Notes under the pieces: generated by a model | What the model was told of the DNA's origin: nothing | What the model saw: the letters and a program-made list of their open reading frames with translations, nothing else | Database searches by the model: none | NCBI GenBank assembly: GCA_916610825.1 | Contig: OU744449.1 | Location: 12,035,520-12,099,519, forward strand | Origin: Haliclystus octoradiatus | Taxonomy: Eukaryota; Cnidaria; Staurozoa; Stauromedusae; Haliclystidae | Length of the DNA stretch: 64,000 bases | Direction of reading: 5' to 3' | In this document: in pieces, positions 11,923-24,000 of the stretch | Numbering within the stretch: the stretch's first letter is position 1 | How the letters are laid out: every line of letters starts with the position of its first letter | Program-made: the position numbers and the translations under genes

Positions 11923-14900
11923 TTAACGACCCCAGCTTGGTTTGTATGACAACGCTGTAAAGTCTGCATCAAAGTCATCATCACGTGACTTGACTACTTT
12001 CCGTTGGTTGTTGTTGTTGTTCACCTTGGAATGAGATTGACTAACGGAGGATCTTCTACCGAATGAGGCTGCTTTATCGGAACCGAATTCATCACTGAAA
12101 AATGAATTGATAAATACCAAAATTATTAAAATTGTATTCATTTTAACTTGCCCTATCTACACACCCTCAAAAGCTTTAAACATTTTTAATAATCACTTAA
12201 AATTAGCACGGGTTATGATCAGTTGAGTTGTACCACGTGATATCCAGTTAGGTCATGCCGACAGCCCACGACATTTCGAGGGAACAACATGATTATTAAA
12301 ATGATTACTTCGCTGTTGTTCGTGGGTCACCTAAATTTATCCACTCGTTCTGACAACAAACCCGCGTGGGTCTAAATTCCGTTAACCCATTCAGATGAGT
12401 GTCCTTAATATACTTTCATCTAAATAAAAGAAATATTCACGATTAGGTCTTGATTTAAATTAAAAACTGATTCCAAATCGAAAATAAAATGTGTCAGTAG
12501 ATAGCGATACTAATGTATTCGACAATAGACTAGATACACCTGAAACATTGCTTCAGATATATATATTTTATGTTATCATCTTCAAGTAAATAAGATAATG
12601 TATAATGAAGAAGACCTATATAACTTCAAACCCTCAAGTAGGTTCAGTATAGCAATCGGAGACAGCTCAATTTCAAAGATTTGAAGAGCAGATTTGATTG
12701 AAAGACGACGAATTATCTTCATTGGAAGGAAACTAGATCAAACGTTATAAAATATATAAAATGTTATCTTATGCATCTGGAATATCATCAGCAATTTGAC
12801 ATCTCGATCCAATCAAATTGTTTCCCAACTCACTTTGCCTTTGTTGTTGTTGTTGGACTTGGACGTGGGTTTGGTTGTCAAAAGATGAACGACCAAAGCT
12901 ACGAGCAATATATAAAGTTAATCATTAGTTTATTGTATCAAAGGTCAAAATAATTGTCATCATTATTAATGATATATGAAAGCATATACGTTGGTCGCTG
13001 CTTGGTTTGAAACATGTCTAAATCATCATCGTCATTGCTTCTTGCCTCAGCACTTGCTCGTCTGCCAGATTTTGCTTGTCTGTTGTTACTCTGTGGTTCA
13101 GATTGCATACGATTGTTATTACTAGATTGCAGACTATTTTGGTTTGAATTCCCAAACGAGAAGGAGTCATCTTTGAAGAGGCCAGCAGTTGGTCTATTTT
13201 GCAAGCGAGACATCTTCATTCCAGCCTCAGATGCATTATGACTTGATAAAGAGGATCGTCTCCCTTCTATATCTGAACTCATTCTGCTTGCTCTTTTTGG
13301 ATTGATGTCATCTGCTGTAAATAATGAATCCTCTCCATCATCAACGATCGTTTCCTTCTTTTTTGCTTGTTGATTATTTGATGGTTTTGCATTTTTATGA
13401 TCGTTTGATGACTTTTGCATATCTTGCATCCAAGATGGAATATTATTTGATGGTTTCTTTGGTTGCTCTTGAGTGGTGCTACAAATTCAGAATCGAGATA
13501 GAGAATGATATTGACTTCTCAGCTAAAGAAGTTGCAAATAAATAAACATATTGGATAACGATCAAAAGACAAGTGCCTTAATTGAAATTAAATAAGTAAA
13601 TGTTGAAGTATTACCTTTGTTCGTGATGATGCTGACTTTCTTGTTTCGGCTGACATAGTTTATCTTGTTGTTCTTTGATTTTTTGTTTTAATATTTCAAT
13701 TTGTTCTTGTTAACATTTCTTTACATTTTCCAATTCGACTTTCAATGAATCAGCCTCTTTCTTGTGCATCGCAGCCTCTTCTCTAAGACCTTTAACTTCA
13801 TTTTTTATAGCAATTTTTTCAGTCTCACTTTCATGCATATCTTTGTTGATTTGTTCAATCTCAACTTCAAGGCATTCGATTGTTTTTTTGTCTTCACCAT
13901 TTGATTTTCTGCCTTCACTTTCCATTGTCTCGAGTTGATCCTTTAATGATTGATTTTCTTCTGATAATTCTTGCACCTTTTTATCACTTTCCTTGTTTTG
14001 GTTTTCCTCTTAAGTTCGCTTCTCTTCCTTTAATCTTTTTATTTCTTTACCTTGTGAAAATGATTTTTCTTTCATCAGTTCAAAGTCATCTGTGTTCGAT
14101 GCTAATTCTTGAGATAATAAGCTTTGCTGTGTTTCAGATTTGATCAACTTCTGCTTGCAACGCGCATGCTCCTCGATCATCGCTTGATGGGTTGATTGTA
14201 ATTCTTCAAGTCTCCGTTTCAAATTGTGTTCACTTTTCTTTGTATCAATTGTTTCGTTGCATCTCGCTTCGATGATTCGTTGTAATTCTGCGATTGTTTT
14301 CTCTGATGATTGAATCTCTGTTTCTTTCATACGAACGGATGCCTCGTTTGAATATTTCTCGCTCTCAAGAGATGTACATCGACTTTGGATTTCAGCTAAC
14401 TTCGATTTGAGTACGATGCATTCCATTGGCGATGATTCCTCCTTCACGTGATTACTTGACATTCTATTCGTATCTTCAGTCTGGGTTTGCTGTGAAGTTG
14501 CTGTGAAAGTGTTTCTAGTATACTCGTTTATACAGTTGATTTTTTGACTTGCGATTTCACATGATTTAAATTGATTACTCTTTTCTGATCCGTCAATGTG
14601 ATCGATTTTTCTTTCTTGTTTCGATTTTTTTAACTCTTCAATCTCCTCAACCAATTTTGAACTCTTGTAGCGTTCGAGGTCTATGGCTTGTTTAACTTTT
14701 GTCAATTTTCCTTCCAATTGTTCTCGATTGTTCGTTAATTGGTCAATCAGACTTTGAAGCCTCGTCTCGTTATTCTGCAGTCCCTCGTTTTCTCTAAGTA
14801 AGCTAGTGGCCTTCTAACGCATGTTTTCTAATTTTCTTTCGTAGCGTCGTAATTTAATTGTTAACACGCTTGGTCAAAAACACCAAGGTTGCTCTTCAGA

Positions 14901-16426
14901 TTATCGTCACTGTCATTTATACGTGTATGTGATCTTCTAACAATTGAACTTTTCAATCTCATTTCATCGTCAGCCTCGAGTGCGCTGTCACTAAACGAGA
15001 CTCTCCTCTGCAACTCACTTGCACCCGTTTGTGTTCCATCGTTGGTTACTTTTATATCAGTGTGTTTCTTCAAATTGTCACGTGCCTCTCTAAGCTCAGC
15101 CATCAACATGTCAACGTTGCTTTTGTGTTTTTCGATTTCTTTTTCGTTGCCTGCGATTGTCATTTGGGTTTGATTATATTGTGCTTGTAAACCACGGTAT
15201 CTCTTTTCAACAGCAATTTTATCTTCAATAACATTTTGCAATTGTTTACCAAGGTACTTTTGTTCATCGTGACATCGTTGGATCTCATCGGATTGTTGCT
15301 TCTGAATAATATCACGTGTTACATGTAACCTATTTGCTTCTAATCTGGCCTCTTTCTTTGATACGTCTTCATTGACCATTGGTTCATTCTGTATAATGTG
15401 CCACGTGCAATTGTTATAATCGTGTTTCGGTGCTGAGATACAACCTCTGAAGATCTTACCAAAGCCTTTCTTTGGTTTCTTTGCAATGAACTGATGAACA
15501 TCTCTGTTTGACATAACATCGCATTGAATTTGTTTGTTTCTGATACCTTGATCAGAATGGCAACATTTATTTGGTTGTGCAGTGATGTTATTGTTGCTCT
15601 CCTTTGATTGGCTAACTGATGTAGCCACATGTTTGATTACGTTATTTTGCATGTCAATCATTTGTCTTTGGTATTTTTTGTTTTCTTTTTTGAGATTTCC
15701 GTTTTCTTTTCGTTGTTTAACTTTTTCTTTTTCTAAGTTTATTCTTTCATTTTCTAAAACTTCAATCTTTCCTTCCAAAGGTTTAATAATATTTTTAATG
15801 CTTTCCCTTGACTTTTATTCAATATTCTTTTACCATTATTAATACTTTCAATCATTTTCAATTGACTATGATTGACGAGACTTAATTTGTCATACTTTTG
15901 CATATATTCTGATAATAGTCGTTTACCATTTGGGCTCATTTCTTTATCATTGTTTGAGCACCTTGTCTCTCTCCTTCCAATATCAACCACAGCACTACCA
16001 GACAATGAATTCATCTTTTGACTGCAGAAAAACAAAACAGTAATAAAAATTAATTGTGTACATCTCAGTTCGGATATACGTTTAGTTCAAATTCATTGTT
16101 GCTGTTGAAATTGTAAGTTTTAGACCAGTTATCACAAGCCTGTTAAACATAATCCTCTTTGACGTCATAATGAATTGAGATCCACGCTGATGATCAAGTC
16201 GGATCGTTTTCAATACAGATTTCTTATCTCAAAATTGATTTAACTATATAATCAAGCAACGATTGTGTACAATTGTAAAGTAATGGCGTATATATAGATG
16301 TCTCTGTTTTGCGTAGTTATCCTGATGTTAATAAATAAGTTATGCTAGTCTTGTAGAAAAAACTTTACGATGTTTATATATATAATATTTTTCGATGAAA
16401 AGGAATATTTGTTACCTGAAATCCAT
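11923..16426 (-). pseudogene. Four-exon coiled-coil protein gene with stops and frame breaks
   Basis: Exons on the minus strand: 16426..16416 (ATGGATTTCAG), 16021..13615, 13478..12990 and 12094..11923 (stop TAA). All junctions are GT-AG and in phase. The product would be about 1025 aa: a short N-terminus, a long coiled coil (heptads such as LENERINLEKEKVKQRKEN and LRENEGLQNNETRLQSLIDQ), then an Asn/Ser-rich tail with acidic patches ending in DADFTALSYKPSWGR. It looks like a filament, centrosomal or ciliary type protein, but I do not recognise the family. Lesions: a 1-nt loss in an A-run (T-run at 15792..15796, plus strand), a 1-nt deletion near 14872, TAG at 14814..14816, and TAA at 14010..14012 and 13710..13712. 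Reading continues with intact heptads after each. Either it is a recent pseudogene or the coding is handled unusually. Confidence 0.7.
12095..12989. other. Intron of the coiled-coil gene with a dispersed repeat
   Basis: This is the last intron on the minus strand. It contains a diverged copy (12288..12370) of the short repeat at 3745..3830. Nothing else is recognised. Confidence 0.45.
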
Positions 16427-17284
16427 GGTAGTTCCGTCTTCCGAACTTTAACTGTTCAATTTCCTCTGTTCTAATTCAACGTCCTTTGGGATTTGCGATC
16501 AGTCAGCTTTCGTTTCAAGCTGAATAACAGTTTTCTACCAAATGATTGGCTTCAACAGTTTATTCCGTAGTAAATATTTCGACTGAGCTACGAACACTAA
16601 ATATAACTCCTTGCGCCAGTAGATTCTGTCGAATTATAAAGTCAATCGCATCCTATTGTGACGTCAAACATGCAACACAGTAACGTGATCTACATTTGAA
16701 GGATTCTGATTGTATGTAGCCTGCGTGCAGACCTACTGTTGTCCTTCTTCAAAAGTATAGGGTCTTCGCAACGTGTCTTACAAAAAAACTGGTAAGACCA
16801 ATCAGCATATTCGAATCGAATTCCTTTTCTTCATTGCTTTTTTATTCATAATTCGTACTCGCACTAATTCGTGCAATTCATCCAATTAATTTACTCTTGC
16901 TCCGTTGTGACTTATGAGTTGAACATGGAGGTTGAATTTGGAGTTGAATCATTTAACTCCGCAGCTACAAATTCAATCCACCTCAGCTAAATAGACCCGC
17001 GTAAATAGATCTTTTCGCAGCAAATTGTCTCATAGCGGCAGCTTTATTAAATAGCAGCTAAAAAGTCAATACACCGCAGCCAATTATACCATCAGATATT
17101 AGATTAAATAGCAAGGTACTGTTGCGCATGTGAGACCATTAAGGGAAATATGTATATATGATCTTGAATTGACACAGAAAATCTTGAATTACGAATCTAA
17201 AGTTTCATAAGAGTCGAAAAGCTGTGGCTATTCTTCTCTCGTATTATGTGTCTGACGCAAGTGTCATTTTAACTATATACAATT
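14336..17284 (-). repeat. Right arm of large inverted duplication
   Basis: This is the mirror image of the left arm. It covers the first half of the coiled-coil gene and its upstream region, including GCAGCTA-rich sequence (16960..17110) mirrored at 8640..8775. The inner boundary is near CGGATGCCTCG (14336). Outside 17284 the similarity stops. Confidence 0.88.
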
Positions 17285-18094
17285 TGATTAACATCGACTT
17301 CTATCAACCTTTTTTAACGCTGCTATAGACATCCTGAACTGAGAATTTGTCAGCGCTGCAGACCCTACTCTTGACCAAGGAAAATAGTAGGTCTGCATGC
17401 AGGCTAGATTGTATGTTCCGTTGACAATTTCCTGTTTTCTTGGAGTGATGCAGACACAACCACAGATATTCAGTAGCTCTTAATTAATCGATCAATATTT
17501 TACTATTTATGTATCGATAACCGAAGATTACAGGCTTGTGCCTGACAGGAAGAAATGAACGTTTCCTCGATTGTGCTAGAGATGGAAGATGCCTTACGAA
17601 GAAGTTACGCATATCGATGTCTGATCATAGATTATAGCATACAATTCTATATTCTAAATGTATTCTATAATCTATGGTCTGATACAGTAATTATTGTTCC
17701 AAATATGCGGCTGATTTCGTCACCCAGGAAATGAAGAAATAATTTAATTACGAATGCACATGCATATAGTATAAATATGGATCAATCATATATATATAGA
17801 GAGAGAAGATTTTCGTAAAGTTCCATGAAGCAAGAATGAATCTAAAGTTCGATTTATTCGAAGGTTCAACTTGTTTCCCACAAAAATAAACTCCCTGACA
17901 GATTTAAGAACAACAATAGATCAAATTAACTTAATAATATCGTTTTATTCAGCGCAGATTTTATCTTACTGCATATTGAAATTTGTTATATAATTTTATA
18001 TAATATTTATGTACAAAGTATATTTCTGATAAAGCATTTGCAGATATTTATAAAAAGTTTCCGAATCAGTTATAACTGTGCGTGCATATAAATT
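17285..18094. other. Intergenic spacer
   Basis: AT-rich DNA between the inverted duplication and the SLC25A39/40-type stop codon at 18095. It probably includes that gene's 3' UTR. There is a GA-dinucleotide run near 17798..17806; otherwise nothing is recognised. Confidence 0.35.
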
Positions 18095-21000
18095 TTACAT
18101 AAGGTCATGAGCAGGTCGTCCGGAGTCTTTCGTGTCGTTAAAATTAGAATTTTTAGAATTTTGATATCGAAAGTATTGTTTTCCGTATTCATAAGTACTG
18201 ATCATCACAGCGCAGGCAGGAACTACTTTCACGAGTCTTGGTACTATTCCTAAAACGATAATTAAATGTGATCATAATCAGCAAATAAGCACTCAAAATT
18301 TACTATTATCAGCATGGGATTTTCTTAATTATATTGTTTACACCCCAAGACACATGTTTGATAGCCATACATGCAAGTATTTAAATAAATGGCCTCATTT
18401 TTATGTCCAACTAATGCAGAATTCGATTAGAGGAAAATGAAGCGAGAAAACCGCCAGTCAACTAATCGTTATTTTGCCTAAATATTCATCCAATGCGATA
18501 ATTTCAAAAATAATCTGAATAAAAAAATCTCTTACCAGTGTATAAACTTCGAAATCCTTGTTCTCTGCATAATTTCACGACCAAACTGATTGTACTGGAC
18601 ATACCCTTGGTATGTTGACCTATCAACGAAAATAATCAACAATCGAATAACAATATCAAAAAATACTTGTACTCGAAGCGGTAAGTACTACCATGGTACT
18701 ACTATGAAACAGAGATCGATGCGAATCCCAGGGACAGTCCAGAACTTCATTTTTTAGCCGGATCCAGATCGAATCTGGATCTTTTTCAATACTGAGCCGG
18801 ATTTAAAACAGGATCCAAAGTCAATCCAAGCACCAAATGAAGGTTCTCGAAAACATGAAATTATGCAGTTATTCAAAGGGAGTTTAATTATTTAGGATCC
18901 ACTTCGGACTACTTAACTTGGATATTGTTAACAATAGCATAGAAAATTCAATAGATGTATTAAAGTGGTGTATGGGTTCTATGATACCAACACGCAGGAT
19001 GTTGGGAGACACGAGAAAGCATCAGTAAACAAGAGCCCATAGGGCGAGTGTTTGTCAGCTTTCGAGTGTCTCACAACATCCAAAGTGTTGGTATCAGAGA
19101 ACCCAAACACAAGGCTGCCGTGCAGTAACCCTTGTGTGAAATAAAACATATTTTTACTATTTTTAAACGGATTTGACGTAAAAGATTCGACTGATTAGAT
19201 CAATTTTCTCCTATAAATCTTCACGGCACCATCTTGTCACCATCTCTACAATTCGTTAGTGGGACTTCAGGCGCGATGCCTGACAAGCTACGACATCAGA
19301 AAGGTCTCTGATGAGTTCCTTGGCAGGAACGAAACACGTGTCAGACCAGCCTCATCAAATCTTTACGTCTTCGTCTTTTTTTTTCCTTTTTTCATTTGCC
19401 TAATCACATTTTCAGAGTTATACTTTCGAACCATTTTCGATTCTTCGAACGTTATGATTTTGATCTGTCTCGTTACTCATTTCTCCTGTTTTGCAAGCTT
19501 TTGCCGGTTTTTTAGTGCTTTTTTGTCTCGAATAGCCACTATAACCCATAGACGTACTTATACCTTTCTTACTTATACCTCTATGCTATAACCGAACAAA
19601 ATGACGCAAAGGAGATCCAAACACGAGAGCTCGCCATAGAATTACACAGACTGCTGATTCCATTGCCAAATTTCATGGAAAACACATAGCGACCATGGGC
19701 ATCCATAATGGCTGACGCAAGGTACCAAAACAGAGGCTTGAAAACCGCGAAATTTCAAGCCATATTTTGAGCAATTTTTGTTTCTAAATAAAACAGGATT
19801 TTTGTTTATAAAAGAGTTATTTATGATTACCAATTTCAAGTTGCATTATACATGAGTTAAAAATTCTATTTTTTAATCGCATTTGAAGGTAAATAGTATT
19901 TTTTTTCAATTTTTATAATTCCTTGTCTGTCTCTCGGTGTGATTTTAAATTATTCATAAATGTTAGAAAATAATTGTCATCCTATGAACAAATCTCGCTT
20001 CGTTGGCAGGAAAATCCTATTTAAACTATCTTTCTATGACAGTGAGAACATATCTTTTAGAGTTTAGATTACAAAAGAGTTTATAGGAGAGATCAAATAA
20101 TTTTGAAAATGTCAATGAGGAGAGCGCTAAAATAAGTCCTTTGCGTTAGCCATCTTGGTTCCCCATGTTGCACATTTTCGTCAGCAGTCTATGTAAGTCT
20201 ATGGAGCTCGCCAATCAAATCACTAATCATTCAAAAATCTATCGAGTTTTACAAAATATAATTAAACAATAAAAACGCTTCCTAAAAGTTATGTATATAC
20301 ACTTGAGCCAACCACTATGGTTTTCATTTAATAAACCGTTTGAGGAGCGTTTCACGCGAAACTCAGAGTACCGGAGTAAGCTCGTGATTTGGGATCTACT
20401 ATTTATTATAAAATATGTGGATGGAAATGTGTAGTGCATAGATTGGTTTCACAGTGGAATGAATAGACTAGTTGCTATGTCTGCACACAACTTTCTTACC
20501 TGCTCCAAGTTCACCGAGATCTATTTGACGATGAGTTTTAACAACATCAAAAGGGTTGGTTAAAATTGAAGCCAACTAGAAATACATGAACAAAATGAGC
20601 TGAAATTTTATTAATTAATTTGATTGATTAATTTGGTGCCCGGTACCTCAATATTATTCTCCACGAAATAGTACGCAAGCTGTCGACTAGAGGTGAACGT
20701 CGTATCGGATTTCCCGAAAATTGACAGCGGGTAAAATTCATCTCAAATCCGATCCGAATTTCAAGATTAAAAAATAAACCGATCCAAATTTTTTAATCCC
20801 AAATCCGAAAAATATCCGAAATTTTTGTAGCGTATTAAAAAAGGTTTTTAATGTTGCAATTTGACTGTTATCGACAGTGAGAATACTAAGATTTACACTG
20901 CAGTTTCTTAATCATCAAATGGCCATGAAATATTTGATTAAATCTAACGATACGATAAGTGTAGTTAAAAACAATGAAAACTGAAAAAACATTGTAAAAA

Positions 21001-24000
21001 GATTATCAAAATCCGATTTAATCCGACAAAAATATGTCAGTCCGATCCAGAAGCTGAAAGTCAAACCGAGCCCGATCAGATCGGATCGGACTGGATTTGC
21101 ACAACTTTACTTTCGGTTGAGAAATGCTTTTTTCTTGCTCTGACCTGTGCAGATTTTTTATCAGCATGGTATTTCATGTGGCAACATCCAAAGCCAACTA
21201 TAAAACCATAGTACACAGTCTCTGTAGTTTCTCTCCCATTACAACTATCCAGATCTGATCCCTATTCCTCTGCGTTTTAACTAAAATTCTCCTCTATGGT
21301 GTTTTTTGCAATTGCGTTCGATTTATCCATGATTCATCAAAATGGAATATTGTTTGTCCATGAGATCGGATCATCTGAGAATAAAAATCGCCAAACAAGA
21401 CTTTAATTTGTAAAGAAATTTGGACATTTGAAAGAATAAACATCTGCACATAGCCACGTCGCATTTTTAAAAGATAGCTTGCGCACTAAAATGGAATGAA
21501 ACTCTGAGGAGACTAAGCAAAGAAGTAAGCAAAGATATCATTTCTGTGATGTGAGCATTCAACGCGGCGTCAAAAACTTTTTTGTTTTGTTTCCAGAAAT
21601 ACCATGATTTTTGAAAAGGAAATGTAGCACTTCTGTTTTACACTTTGAAGTAAAGAAACTTCACATGTTTGAATTTCACATTTTAATGTGATCTGAAAGG
21701 AGATCTCTGCTATAGATTACTAACCATTCCTGATGTTGCACCAGCCATAAAGATCACTCCAATAGTTGGATCTTCAAATCTTGATTTTGTAAGTTCATAG
21801 CCACTCCAATATAATGCTAAAATAACAATAACAACACATATTCCATTGAGATATAGATTTAGCGTTGAACATGTTACACGATTCTTAATTAGAGTACGAG
21901 GAGACTATAAGAACACTCGAAAACTGCATGCACATTGTAGTAGGAAATTTTGTCTCAATCTGGACCTAGTCTGTCCCTGTCATAAGTAAAGCTTTACTTG
22001 AAACCTTCCGTGAGTTATTGTCTAAAACTGTATAGTCCTAAATCTCTCTCAGTCATGGTTGAAAACTTTTTGGCCATGTTATGCTAAATGGAGATAAACA
22101 TTGAATATACTCTTGATGACAATGTAAAGATGCGCAGCAACATTTTTTTTAAGAAGAATGTAATAGATTGTACTGTAGGAACAGCGCTAAACAATGATCA
22201 TAAAGATTCAATATTTCACATCAAATATTTTAGCAATTCCAGATGAAAAATATTATGATATCAAAGTAGAGAGGATCGACTGTTCTTTTGATTGTTATTA
22301 TAGTCTCCACTGAAATTCCTCGTACTCCAATCAATAGATCGTTCTCCACATGCCAATAACATTTAGACTTTGATTTACGGATCACGAATCTAAGTAACTA
22401 TATAGATGTGTATTTCTTACCAGAGAATGGAACATCTCTCAAAAGTGTCGGTCCCAATCCTCGCCATAGTGACAGCATTCCATCTTGTTGAATTGCGTTT
22501 CTCAGCACTGAGGCCAATTCTTAATAAAAAAAAATAAAAAAATGTATGTTAAATTGTATGGTTAACTTTAAAAAACTTGACGATGAGTATACGATTATTA
22601 TGCAAACGATTATTATAATAGATGGATATCACTGAAAATTTCAAGTCCCAGAAGAAAATCAAATTTTTTCCGAAGTTTCATCCATCTCATCTGACCCATC
22701 CTTTTAAAATATTTCCACACAGACAAACATTGTACAGTCGAACTCGGTTAATATCCCACCTCGCTAAATATCCCCATATTTAAAAATCACTTTCTGTTTT
22801 CTATACAAACTCAACTAGTTTAAATCGCTTAATATCCCCTCGGTTAATATCCCATCTTGCTTAATATCCCGCTTTTTCAAACCCGTGTTGTTATGAAACT
22901 CGTTTAATGTCCCGTTTCTTTGAATTTAAAACAAATGATAGTCGTTTCATTGTTAGCGTTTACCTTTGTTGTGAAAATTATCATCACTTCGAACTTGATA
23001 TCGGACATGACATCGACAACATTGATTGTTTTAAATAATTTACTTATTTTGATTGAATAGCATTTGTTAACAATGAACGGAATTCCTTTGTTTTGACGAA
23101 TTTCCTTTGTTTTTTCTCAAATCAGATAATATCCCACCTCGGATAATGTCCCGCTTTTTGCTTGCACGGAAGGGGGGATATTAACTGAGTTCGACTGTAC
23201 AATGCAGTGAAATCATACAACGTATACCAGAGAGAGTGAAACTAAGGTTGAACACTTCTGGGAGCAAGGATATCGGACGGCCCCTCCCAAATATGTAGTT
23301 TATAAACACTTCAATTGTGCTTATTCTGAAGCTTCATAACATGTTATTTATATTGCAGAAACCTTGCTGAAAAATATTCAAATCTTGGTTAGGTTACTGT
23401 AGAAAAATTGTTTTCAAATGTACAAGTTTGAAATCCAAAAAGTCAAAACATTTTGATCTGAAGAATGAAGAATGAATAACTCAAAATACTTAATTTGATA
23501 ATAAAAGCTAATCGAAATATGCTTACCGTTATATTGATAGCCATTTCTCGATTGTAATTTTGTACGTAGCATTTCTAGAGGAGAAATCACTGTGACGGCA
23601 ACAACTAAAAAATAAATATATCCAAATAATCAGTTTGAGTAAGCACGACTGGTAGGATTATGAGGAGGAGAGTGTAGTATATCTCCAAATTCTAGCCAAT
23701 TAGTGTCCCACATAAAACACATTGATATCTTATAGAGTGGGGCCTAGAAAAATAACTACTGAAAGAAATGTTTGTCGTTAGCAAAGCTCAAAAGAATGGT
23801 TAATTGGTTATAAATAGCATTTAGTTTCTGATAAACGATGAGATTAGTTTAAGGTTCCTATTCTGTTGTAATTGGATAAAGCTATTTCACTCAAATAACA
23901 CTTCCTTGATATAATTAACTGAATTGAGTAAATGATTGAGGAGAGCAAAACAATTAAACATCATCTGGAATAATGGCCCAAGAAAAATTCAAGAAGACAA

